Part shown: positions 37,750-45,735 of the stretch, piece after piece
How positions within the stretch are numbered: the first letter of the stretch is position 1
Layout: every line of letters starts with the position of its first letter
NCBI GenBank assembly: GCA_009929375.1
Contig: SAAO01000011.1
Span: 31,856 to 95,855 of the forward strand
DNA length: 64,000 nt
Source of the DNA: Bacteroidia bacterium
GTDB lineage: Bacteria > Bacteroidota > Bacteroidia > Bacteroidales > Paludibacteraceae
Direction of reading: 5' to 3'
Program-made: the position numbers and the translations under genes
Notes under the pieces: model-generated
The model's input: the letters and a program-made list of their open reading frames with translations, nothing else
What the model was told of the DNA's origin: nothing
Database searches by the model: none

Positions 37750-39096
37750 ATGGAAAAAATCAGATACGAAAGACCGGTAATTTTCAAAATGAATACCGGA
37801 TTGATGAATAAATTCGGGACAAAAACCAACAATGAGCCTGTAACGCATATCGAAAGTGTGCCTGTAAAAAGCATGTTAAGTCAATATGGATCACCACTTT
37901 TTGTGATATCGGAAAAACAAATCCGGAGAAATTACCAGAATGCACTTCGGATTTTCAAAACCCGTTACCCAAAAGTGCAGTTTGCATGGTCGTACAAAAC
38001 CAATTATATGAATGCGGTTTGTCGCATTTTTCATCAGGAGGGTTCATGGGCAGAAGTAGTATCTGGTTTCGAATACGAAAAAGCACTTTACAATAATGTA
38101 CCGGGCAATAAAATTATTTTCAACGGACCCGATAAAACTGATGAGGAGCTGATAAAAGCTGCAAAGAATCAATCACTAATTCATATTGATCATTACGACG
38201 AATTATATTCACTGATTCGTCTGAGCGACGAACATAATCTGAAACCACGGGTGGCTATCAGAGTGAACATGGACACTGGTATTTATCCCAAATGGGATCG
38301 CTTTGGTTTTAATTTCGAAAACGGACAGGCATGGAATGCTCTGACCCGAATCGTGAATTCCGAGAATCTGCAACTTGTAGGCATTCATTGTCACATAGGT
38401 ACTTTTATGCTATCGCCAAATGCTTATGCAATTGCAGCCCGGAATCTTTGTGAACTTGCCTGGAGTGTGAAAGAACGATTTGGCATTATGGTTCAGTATC
38501 TTGATCTGGGAGGTGGATTTCCATCCACAAACACACTTAAAGGATCGTATCTTCCGGGTACCGACACAGTACCTTCTATCGATCAGTTTGCCGATGCCAT
38601 TACCGATGTAATTCTGACCTACGGATTTACACAGGACGAACTTCCTCTACTGATACTGGAAACCGGACGTGCACTGATCGACGATGCAGGATATCTGCTC
38701 GGAACGGTACTTGCCACCAAACGTTTATCGGATGGACGCAGAGCCACAATTATGGATTTCGGATTAAACTCCTTATTTACATCACTTTGGTACGATCATA
38801 AAATCAGTCCGGCTCAGAAAAACACAAATCAGACCGAAGACATGGTTATGTTTGGGCCACTTTGTATGAATATCGATGTGGTTCGCGAGAGCATAAATAT
38901 GCCAATGCTTCAAAAAGGCGATCAGGTGGTGGTTCACAGAGTGGGTGCCTACAATATGACACAGTGGATGCAATTTATTACACTCAGACCAAACATTATT
39001 TTGATTGACAACGAAAACGAAACACATATTATCCGAAAAGCCGAGACTCTGGAATACATTCAGTCTCAGGAAATAACACCTGAACATTTGAAATAA
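37750..39096 (+). CDS. PLP-dependent decarboxylase, LysA/alanine-racemase fold (type III)
   Basis: A 448-residue fold-type III PLP enzyme related to diaminopimelate, ornithine/arginine and carboxynorspermidine decarboxylases. The PLP lysine is K83 in FAWSYKTNY. HCHIGTF, LDLGGGFPS and ETGRALIDDAG are barrel signatures, and the C-terminal catalytic Cys may be the one in GPLCMNIDV. It has a 40-residue N-terminal extension, which carries Y6-E-R-P9-V-I11...G17, a pattern like leader peptides recognised by RREs. Encoded between the ligase and the transporter fusion. It need not be the housekeeping LysA; the substrate is unknown. Confidence 0.87.
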   Translation: MEKIRYERPVIFKMNTGLMNKFGTKTNNEPVTHIESVPVKSMLSQYGSPLFVISEKQIRRNYQNALRIFKTRYPKVQFAWSYKTNYMNAVCRIFHQEGSWAEVVSGFEYEKALYNNVPGNKIIFNGPDKTDEELIKAAKNQSLIHIDHYDELYSLIRLSDEHNLKPRVAIRVNMDTGIYPKWDRFGFNFENGQAWNALTRIVNSENLQLVGIHCHIGTFMLSPNAYAIAARNLCELAWSVKERFGIMVQYLDLGGGFPSTNTLKGSYLPGTDTVPSIDQFADAITDVILTYGFTQDELPLLILETGRALIDDAGYLLGTVLATKRLSDGRRATIMDFGLNSLFTSLWYDHKISPAQKNTNQTEDMVMFGPLCMNIDVVRESINMPMLQKGDQVVVHRVGAYNMTQWMQFITLRPNIILIDNENETHIIRKAETLEYIQSQEITPEHLK

Positions 39097-39184
39097 GTTA
39101 CTGATTATTTTTTGATTAATGAGTCTCGCTTACACAAAAAAATGAGTAGGCGGGACTCTTTGCAAACCAATAAAAATATAAATA

Positions 39185-41398
39185 ATGAGCCTTGCAAACC
39201 GATTAATTAAATTACTAAAGACAGATTACCTGCCGGGAATTCTGAATAGTTATTCCATAATATTCTTTCTCGACAACAAAGTACTCGCAGCAACCATTAT
39301 GCTTGTGAGTTTTTTCAATTTCTGGGCCGGATTTAGTGGATTGGTTGCTGTATTATTCACACTGGCAATCGGTTACAACATGTATTTGGACAAAACTACT
39401 GTGCGTAGCGGAGTGTATAGTTTCAATGCATTGCTGGTTGGAATTGGTATGGGTACATTTTTCGACCCGGGAATTGTATATTTTAGTTTGCTGGCGCTGG
39501 CTGCATTATTGACATTATTACTTTCGGTGACTCTTGGAGGGCAATTATTTAAGAAAAATCTTCCGTTCCTGAGCATTCCTTTTGTAGTAACATTCTGGTT
39601 TATTGTGCTTCCTTCTTCTCATTTTGAAAATCTGGGACTTACACAACGAAGTATTTTCTGGATTAACGAGATTTATGCCAAAGGTGGTAACTCGCTTTTA
39701 CAGGTATATCAAACAATTGATTCGATGCAAATTAATCAAATGCTCGATATCTACCTGCGTTCGCTTAGTTCTATTTTCTTTCAAAACAATCTGATTGCAG
39801 GAGCATTGGTTGCTTTAGCTTTGCTTTTCAGTTCGCGTATAATGTTTTCGCTTTCAATAATTGGTTTCCTGTCAGCCTATTTTTTTGCGCAATTTACAGG
39901 TTCGGAAGCTGCCAGCATCAATTATTATAATATCGGGGCAAATTACATGATGGTTGGATTTGCTTTGGGCGGATTTTTCCTTATTCCTTCAAAAAAATCG
40001 TATTTATGGACCATCCTGCTTATTCCTTTGACATCACTTGTTCTTTTATTTTTCTATAAACTACTGGGCTATATTCAATTACCGGTATTTTCCCTGCCGT
40101 TTGCATTTGTCACTATCACTTTTTTATATTTTCTGCAACTTCGTACAAAAGCCACATCGCTAATTGTAACGCCTGTACAACACAATTCTCCCGAAGTAAA
40201 TTTATATACTTACACCAACAATAAAGATCGTTTAGCCGGTTGGTATTATTTTCCGCTTTCATTACCAGTAATGGGCGAATGGATTGTTTCTCAGGCACAT
40301 GATGGAGAATTTACACACAAAGGTGAATGGGGAAAGGCTTTCGACTTTATGATAGCCGACAGCGAAGGCAAAACATATCGCAACGCCGGAATGATAGCAC
40401 AGGATTATTATTGTTACAATAAACCGGTTTTCGCACCTGCCGATGGATATGTCGAAACCATTATCGACAATATTGACGATAATGAAATCGGACAGGTAAA
40501 TACCATAAATAATTGGGGAAACAGCATAGTAATAAGACATTTAAACGGACTTTACACCCAAATTTCACATCTCCGGAAAGGAACATTCAAAGTATCAAAG
40601 GGTGAATTTGTAAAAAAAGGAGATATTCTGGCTAATTGCGGAAATTCGGGACGATCGCCGGAGCCACATTTACATTTTCAGGTGCAGACATTACCCAATG
40701 TGGGCGCAAAAACGCTCGACTATCCATTTGCCTACTATTACAGGCAAAATGAAAATACAGATTTATTGATGCAGTTTAAGAAACCTGAAAAAGGAGATAT
40801 TGTTAGTCCTGTTTCCACAAATAATTTTATTTTTAGTGCTTTTAATCTTTTGCCTGATTCTGTTTACAAACTGAATTATGAAAATGAATATGGCGAAAAA
40901 AAGGAAGAAATCTGGGAAACCTATACCGATGCATTAAACTACAAATATATTTATTGCGCTCAGACAGGTTCTACAGCTTATTATGTAAACGACTCGGTAG
41001 TATTCTATTTTTCAGCATTTTATGGTAATAAAAAATCGCTGCTGTATTATTTTTTTCTTTCTGCATATAAAATATTTCTGGGAACCAATGAATTTGTGGA
41101 AATACAGGATTCTTTACCTTTGAATATGGTCGGTAAGTCGAAAGGCATTTCGTGGCTTCACGATTTTGTAGCACCTTTTCATCAATTCATAAGGCTCTCA
41201 TTCCGTTCCAAAATTTCGTCATCGGATGTAGCTCTAGGCACAGGTCTGGTAAAAATTAAATCAGAAATTGCAATGTCAGGGATAAAGGCAACAAAATATA
41301 AAAGTGAGTCAATCATCAGCATTAACGAAAAGGGAATTTCAGAATTCGAATTTAAAAATGCTAAAACACATATAAAAGCAACATGCGTAAAATACTGA
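39185..41398 (+). CDS. Fusion of urea-transporter-like membrane domain and M23 metallopeptidase
   Basis: A 737-residue protein with two parts. Residues about 15-320 are a urea transporter (UT) fold with about ten membrane helices and the signatures GVYSFNALLVGIGMG, LSIPFVVTFW and the second-half repeat YYNIGANYMMVGFALGG. Residues about 355-520 are an LytM/M23 peptidase with H378, D387 and the H495-x-H497 pair (PHLHFQV), so all zinc ligands appear present. A further 210 residues have no clear fold. UT proteins are small-solute channels. Joined to a wall- or peptide-cutting enzyme in a ligase operon, the pair suggests processing plus passage of a product. The next gene overlaps by 16 nt. Confidence 0.85.
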   Translation: MSLANRLIKLLKTDYLPGILNSYSIIFFLDNKVLAATIMLVSFFNFWAGFSGLVAVLFTLAIGYNMYLDKTTVRSGVYSFNALLVGIGMGTFFDPGIVYFSLLALAALLTLLLSVTLGGQLFKKNLPFLSIPFVVTFWFIVLPSSHFENLGLTQRSIFWINEIYAKGGNSLLQVYQTIDSMQINQMLDIYLRSLSSIFFQNNLIAGALVALALLFSSRIMFSLSIIGFLSAYFFAQFTGSEAASINYYNIGANYMMVGFALGGFFLIPSKKSYLWTILLIPLTSLVLLFFYKLLGYIQLPVFSLPFAFVTITFLYFLQLRTKATSLIVTPVQHNSPEVNLYTYTNNKDRLAGWYYFPLSLPVMGEWIVSQAHDGEFTHKGEWGKAFDFMIADSEGKTYRNAGMIAQDYYCYNKPVFAPADGYVETIIDNIDDNEIGQVNTINNWGNSIVIRHLNGLYTQISHLRKGTFKVSKGEFVKKGDILANCGNSGRSPEPHLHFQVQTLPNVGAKTLDYPFAYYYRQNENTDLLMQFKKPEKGDIVSPVSTNNFIFSAFNLLPDSVYKLNYENEYGEKKEEIWETYTDALNYKYIYCAQTGSTAYYVNDSVVFYFSAFYGNKKSLLYYFFLSAYKIFLGTNEFVEIQDSLPLNMVGKSKGISWLHDFVAPFHQFIRLSFRSKISSSDVALGTGLVKIKSEIAMSGIKATKYKSESIISINEKGISEFEFKNAKTHIKATCVKY

Positions 41399-42531
41399 TT
41401 ATATTACTTATAGCATCGGCTACAGTGAATGCACAAACTGAACACGAAAAAGTGGACAGTATGAGTTACGCGCTGTTTCTGAATCAGGAATGGGACAAAC
41501 TTATTCTTACTGCACAGGATGCATTTGCTAATAACATTGATTTCAAACATTTGCGTCAACGTGCAGGCTATGCATACTTTTCGAAAGGAGAATTTTACAA
41601 AGCCATTTATCATTACGAAAAATCTCTGTCATTCGATCCATACGACGAGATATCACATCTTTACCTTTATTATTCGGGACTGAATACAGGAAACAGAACA
41701 TTTGCGCTTTTTCATGCTTCAAAACTGCCTACCGAAACACAAGCCAGTTTGGGGTTGAAATCATTCAGAATTGTTGATGCTGTTGATGCCGAATACAACA
41801 AAAAATTCAACAACAACATTTTACGATCCGATCCCGACTATATGAGAATTGGTCTCAATACGCAGTTGGCTTACAGATTGCAGCTTTATCAATCGGCTTC
41901 GCGTTACAGCCAGACTTTCAGCAATATATATTACTCGGTTCAAAATGAATACTTTGCGTTAGTGGGCATTTCACTAAGCGACAGAACAAATCTGAAAATC
42001 GGATATCATGCTGTGAATACAAGTATCGACAGTTCAGGTTCTGTTGTAAAAATTCCTGCCAATATGTTTTATGGAAAACTGAAGTTCGATATAAATCGTT
42101 TCGACCTTGGTATCAGCACATCGGTTTTCAGCAATAGTTTTGTTACATCAGTACAAAGCGGCATCGAAGCAGGGGTTACACTTCCGGGCAGACATTTTCC
42201 TTATTTGAAAACATCGCTTTACAACATGAATGAATACGACGCAAACCGGATTATCTTTTCTCAATCGGCAGGTATGCTTTTTGCTAAGAAGTTTTGGGCC
42301 GAAGCCAGTGTGACACTCGGAAATCTGAACAATTATGTGGATGCAGAGGGTTTATATCTCTATAATTCATTTGATCATACAACTTTCAGAACAGGTGCTT
42401 CATTGTTCTGGTATATAAATAAAAATCTTACTGTTTACAGCAATTACACATTCGATAAAAAATTAGTTATTTACGACTTAAGCACTTACAATCAAAATTC
42501 AGTTACAGGAGGAATAATATGGAAACTTTAA
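41383..42531 (+). CDS. TPR protein with predicted outer-membrane beta-barrel
   Basis: A 382-residue exported protein (signal peptide MRKILIILLIASATVNAQ). Residues about 30-120 contain TPR-like helices (AYFSKGEFYKAIYHYEKSLSFDP), and the rest (about 140-382) is rich in alternating aromatic strands ending in GGIIWKL, typical of an outer-membrane barrel. A TPR plus barrel pair is used by several export porins. It overlaps the transporter gene by 16 nt and the next gene by 13 nt, so it is translationally coupled to both. Confidence 0.75.
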   Translation: MRKILIILLIASATVNAQTEHEKVDSMSYALFLNQEWDKLILTAQDAFANNIDFKHLRQRAGYAYFSKGEFYKAIYHYEKSLSFDPYDEISHLYLYYSGLNTGNRTFALFHASKLPTETQASLGLKSFRIVDAVDAEYNKKFNNNILRSDPDYMRIGLNTQLAYRLQLYQSASRYSQTFSNIYYSVQNEYFALVGISLSDRTNLKIGYHAVNTSIDSSGSVVKIPANMFYGKLKFDINRFDLGISTSVFSNSFVTSVQSGIEAGVTLPGRHFPYLKTSLYNMNEYDANRIIFSQSAGMLFAKKFWAEASVTLGNLNNYVDAEGLYLYNSFDHTTFRTGASLFWYINKNLTVYSNYTFDKKLVIYDLSTYNQNSVTGGIIWKL

Positions 42532-43133
42532 AAAAAATCATACTGGTGTGTCTGCTCATTGCTTCCGTTGGGTCTTTTGCTCAAACCAGTAAATATCAGT
42601 CGGCTATGCACAGAAGTTACGAATTTGAACAGGCAAAAAACTATACAAATGCAATCAGAGAAGTAAAATCAATTTACAAAACCGACGATTACTTTGCCAA
42701 CTTAAGGTTGGGCTGGCTATACTATTTAGCCAAAAATTACAACGAATCAGTAAAACTTTACGAAAAGGCAATTACACTGAAACCTTATGCAATTGAAGCT
42801 CGTTTTGGTTGTATAAAACCCCTGAGTGCACAGGAAAACTGGGAAAAAGTCAAGCTACAATATCTATCTGTTCTGAAAATAGATCCGCAAAATACTGTCG
42901 CTAATTATTGGCTGGGAGTCATTTACTACAATCGAAAAGACTATAAAAATGCCAACAAGCTTTTCGAGAAAGTTGTGAATCTTTACCCTCTCGATTACGA
43001 TTCGGTGATTATGCTTGCCTGGACCAAACTCCAGCTCGGAAAATCGAATGAGGCCAAAGTCCTGTTCAATCACGCATTAACCTTACGACCGAACGACAAA
43101 TCTGCAATGGAGGGATTAAAACTGATTAAATAG
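42519..43133 (+). CDS. TPR repeat protein, periplasmic
   Basis: A 204-residue protein with signal peptide MKTLKKIILVCLLIASVGSFAQ-like (begins METLKKIILVC). Four or five TPR repeats fill the mature part: YFANLRLGWLYYLAKNYNESVKLYEKA, given as key parts LGWLYY, NYNESVKLYEKA, ANYWLGVIYYNRKDY and LAWTKLQLGKSNEA. It is the last gene of the operon. TPR proteins act as periplasmic scaffolds, here possibly linking the inner-membrane fusion to the barrel. Confidence 0.8.
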   Translation: METLKKIILVCLLIASVGSFAQTSKYQSAMHRSYEFEQAKNYTNAIREVKSIYKTDDYFANLRLGWLYYLAKNYNESVKLYEKAITLKPYAIEARFGCIKPLSAQENWEKVKLQYLSVLKIDPQNTVANYWLGVIYYNRKDYKNANKLFEKVVNLYPLDYDSVIMLAWTKLQLGKSNEAKVLFNHALTLRPNDKSAMEGLKLIK

Positions 43134-43141
43134 AAACTCTG

Positions 43142-43756
43142 TCAATCCTTGCTTGTTTCGTACAATTTGTCGGTATAAAGTATGCCTCGCAAGTGGTCGA
43201 ACTCATGCTGAAAAATTATACCTGTAAAATCAGTATCGCGCGAATATCCTTCGAGTCGCTCACGAACGGTTTCGCCTTTTGCGTTTAGATATTCAACTTC
43301 TATCCAGGCATATCGCACTGAATTACCTGAACGACCCGGCACAGACAAACAGCCATCACCTTCGAAACAAATAGTTTCGTTGGGCTTGTTCACAATGCGG
43401 GGATTTATGGCGACTTCCACCGGATTTCCGGGCTTATCAATTCTCATAAACAGAAATATATTTCGGGGAATACCAATTTGTGGCGCTGCTATTCCCACAC
43501 CGTTTTCAGCTTTCATGGTTGTATCCATGCGTGCAATAAGTCTGGTAATCAGAGAACTGTCGGCTTCGTAATTTAAATCACTGCATTCGGTTCGCAAAAA
43601 AAGCGAATCGGTCGCATTATCAACTGTCAGCACTCTGAAAGGAGTATTTTCGTCTCCGCTAAGTATCAGGTTTCTTTCCTGTTCTGTCATAATTGTTTTG
43701 TTGTTACACGAAAAGCACAGCACTGCTGTACAAATCAAAAAAATAAATTTCGGCAT
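43142..43756 (-). CDS. Lipoprotein-type peptide deformylase
   Basis: Peptide deformylase removes N-formyl groups from methionine. Motifs are complete: GVGIAAPQIG at 86-95, DGCLS at 134-138 (Asp where the usual motif has Glu) and QHEFDH at 183-188 (metal ligands H184 and H188). Unusually, the first 20 residues are a signal peptide with a lipobox-like FSC (MPKFIFLICTAVLCFSC), followed by a 35-residue spacer before the usual N-terminus. An internal start at Met23 would remove the signal. The gene ends 9 nt from the TPR operon and is convergent to it. A second, cytoplasmic deformylase elsewhere is expected. Confidence 0.88.
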   Translation of the reverse strand: MPKFIFLICTAVLCFSCNNKTIMTEQERNLILSGDENTPFRVLTVDNATDSLFLRTECSDLNYEADSSLITRLIARMDTTMKAENGVGIAAPQIGIPRNIFLFMRIDKPGNPVEVAINPRIVNKPNETICFEGDGCLSVPGRSGNSVRYAWIEVEYLNAKGETVRERLEGYSRDTDFTGIIFQHEFDHLRGILYTDKLYETSKD

Positions 43757-43778
43757 AATATTATTGTTTACAGGCAGT

Positions 43779-44252
43779 TTAGAAAACCGCGGTAAGATAA
43801 TAGTAAATCATAAAAACACCCACCACAAGTTTCGAAACTGTTCCGATAATAAAACCTACAAAAGCACCGAAAGCAGCTTTAAGCGCATCGTTCATATTCT
43901 TATTGGCCGAAAGTTCGCCAATAAGCGCACCCACAAACGGACCGAAAATAACTCCGAGTGGCCCCAGAAAAAGCCCGAAAATAAGCCCGATACTACTTCC
44001 CCACACACCACGCTTCGATCCTCCGAACTTTTTCGTTCCCCAAATGGGCACGTAATAATCGAAAACCTGAATAAGCACAACGACTACTGCCCAGAAAATC
44101 AGAAAAGATGCTGAAAATTCCACCTTTTCGGTAAAATGAAGCACAAGCAAACCCACATAACTTAGTGGCAATCCGGGCAACACCGGTAAAACCGATCCGG
44201 CAATGCCCACAAGTAACAGCACCGCCGCCAATATCATTAAGAATATATCCAT
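43779..44252 (-). CDS. DUF456 membrane protein
   Basis: A 157-residue inner-membrane protein with about four helices and Gly-rich turns. The signatures LVGIAGSVLPVLPGLPLSYVGL and GAFVGFIIGT, with the GPLGVIFGPFVGA core, are those of DUF456. Function is unknown for the family. It shares a strand with the lipoprotein deformylase 22 nt downstream and may be cotranscribed. Confidence 0.87.
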   Translation of the reverse strand: MDIFLMILAAVLLLVGIAGSVLPVLPGLPLSYVGLLVLHFTEKVEFSASFLIFWAVVVVLIQVFDYYVPIWGTKKFGGSKRGVWGSSIGLIFGLFLGPLGVIFGPFVGALIGELSANKNMNDALKAAFGAFVGFIIGTVSKLVVGVFMIYYYLTAVF

Positions 44253-44287
44253 ACAATTATTTCTTTTTTTTATTTTGAATGCTTTTG

Positions 44288-44295
44288 CAAATATA
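44288..44295 (-). promoter_or_regulatory. -7 promoter box for the DUF456 gene
   Basis: CAAATATA is TATATTTG on the minus strand, 36 nt upstream. Confidence 0.5.
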
Positions 44296-44388
44296 TATAA
44301 TTTGCTTTCAAATCAGCTTTTATCAATTGAAAAAAGCCATCTGATACTAATCAAATGGCTTCTGTCAGGAAACGTGCAAAATAAAACA

Positions 44389-45510
44389 TTATCCCAGAAA
44401 GTCTGCTGCCTGAGAAAACACAGTCTGAAAAGCATAGTTTATGGCATTGGTATTTTGTTGATTCACAGGAAATGGATTTTCGTGTGTGTAATTGAAGTCG
44501 AAATCGTACAAACCAATACGTTGATGCGCCAAATCAGTTCCTAAGGCCTGTTCCACACCTTTGTAAGGGATCACTTTATCATTTACAAGCGAAATACCAC
44601 CAAGCCGTTGTCCCATTTCGCTAAAAAATGTAGTTCGTTTATTTTCATCGCGTTCTGGTGCGATCATACTGCAGAAAGCCATTAGCGCATCGTCGATATG
44701 ATCTGCAGTTTCATTTTCGGGCATAAATTCAAAACGATAATAATTATACAACCGGTCAAAGGCCTTGCTATCCATAATCGTCCGCGATTGGCCGAACATT
44801 TCACTGAAAATACTACCGCCACAGAACATAAACAATCGTGAATCGCTGAAAAGTCCATCGGTATTTGTCAGAAAAGCTATTTGTGACAGGAAAGATCCGA
44901 TAGAATATGAAAATACATCAATTTGAGCATTCTCGTTAAACAACTGATGTTCACCATTTTTTATACTGAAAACAAGATTTTCAATATCGCTCAGACTCTG
45001 ACGTCCTGAGCTGTAAAAACGATAGGGATTTTCGCTGATACGTTCGCTCAGTGCCACATTCGCAAAACTAAGCATACGGTCATCGCCATTCCGTTTTCGT
45101 CGCAAGTCGTATACCGCTTGTAACATTCGCGGGTTCGACCAATGCTGTGGCGAACGGTTAATGTGAAAAGCAATCGGGAAAAGAATCACAGCCTTTCCGG
45201 TTTTCTGACAAAGGTATTCGGCCCAGGTCAGATATTTCGACCAGTTACGTTCATTAAGTCCGTGCAACAATAATATGGCTTTATCCGGATTGTGATTTTT
45301 CTTTGGTACAAATACAGGATACTGAAAAAAACTGTTTTCTGTTATTGCATCACATAGCACTGTATCGTCACTTATCACAGCATTTGCAGCACGCATACCT
45401 TTACTATCGAATCCGAAAAAATGAATGCGGCAATTACTGTCCGGTAAATCAGTGATTGTTCCCAACCGGAACAGCGAATTCAGCTCATAAAATCTTTTTG
45501 CGTAATCCAT
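44389..45510 (-). CDS. Alpha/beta-hydrolase-like protein (DUF6051-type)
   Basis: A 373-residue protein with features of the alpha/beta-hydrolase fold. An oxyanion-type strand-turn AILLLHGLNERNW lies near residue 93, a nucleophile elbow FSYSIGSF (S-x-S-x-G instead of G-x-S-x-G) near 200, and DLA-rich helices follow. A late His (LAHQRIGLYDF) could complete a triad. I recall related Bacteroidota proteins as DUF6051. Reaction and substrate are unknown. It diverges from the LytTR membrane regulator, with a phased repeat array between them. Confidence 0.72.
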   Translation of the reverse strand: MDYAKRFYELNSLFRLGTITDLPDSNCRIHFFGFDSKGMRAANAVISDDTVLCDAITENSFFQYPVFVPKKNHNPDKAILLLHGLNERNWSKYLTWAEYLCQKTGKAVILFPIAFHINRSPQHWSNPRMLQAVYDLRRKRNGDDRMLSFANVALSERISENPYRFYSSGRQSLSDIENLVFSIKNGEHQLFNENAQIDVFSYSIGSFLSQIAFLTNTDGLFSDSRLFMFCGGSIFSEMFGQSRTIMDSKAFDRLYNYYRFEFMPENETADHIDDALMAFCSMIAPERDENKRTTFFSEMGQRLGGISLVNDKVIPYKGVEQALGTDLAHQRIGLYDFDFNYTHENPFPVNQQNTNAINYAFQTVFSQAADFLG

Positions 45511-45564
45511 AAAATCATTGTATTTAAATAATTACGACACAAAGAAACAGTCATTTGAAAATCA

Positions 45565-45665
45565 GGGGAAATTATCGGGGAATATAAAATTCGCAGGGGA
45601 CAAAACTTCCGATTATGGGACAAAATAACAAATACGGGGGTGAAATTTTTGCAGTTCGGGACAAA
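45565..45665. repeat. Phased GGGA(C/A)A array upstream of a LytTR regulator
   Basis: GGGA-type motifs occur at 45578, 45597, 45617, 45638 (GGGTGA variant) and 45658, with spacings 19, 20, 21 and 20 nt. An additional one lies at 45566. GGGACAAA is exact at 45597, 45617 and 45658. The last lies 5 nt before the TTTG element (45670-45673) of a well-formed promoter. This is a typical arrangement for a multi-site operator read on one DNA face. Confidence 0.7.
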
Positions 45666-45693
45666 CTACTTTGGTCATTTGGGTGGAATAGGT

Positions 45694-45701
45694 TACTTTT
45701 G
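45694..45701 (+). promoter_or_regulatory. Promoter of the LytTR regulator gene
   Basis: The -7 box TACTTTTG lies 20 nt after the TTTG at 45670-45673. Transcription would start near 45707, which supports the start codon at 45736 over the upstream one. Confidence 0.65.
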
Positions 45702-45735
45702 TAGGTCATTTCTTAAATGTAACAAAAGCAACAAA

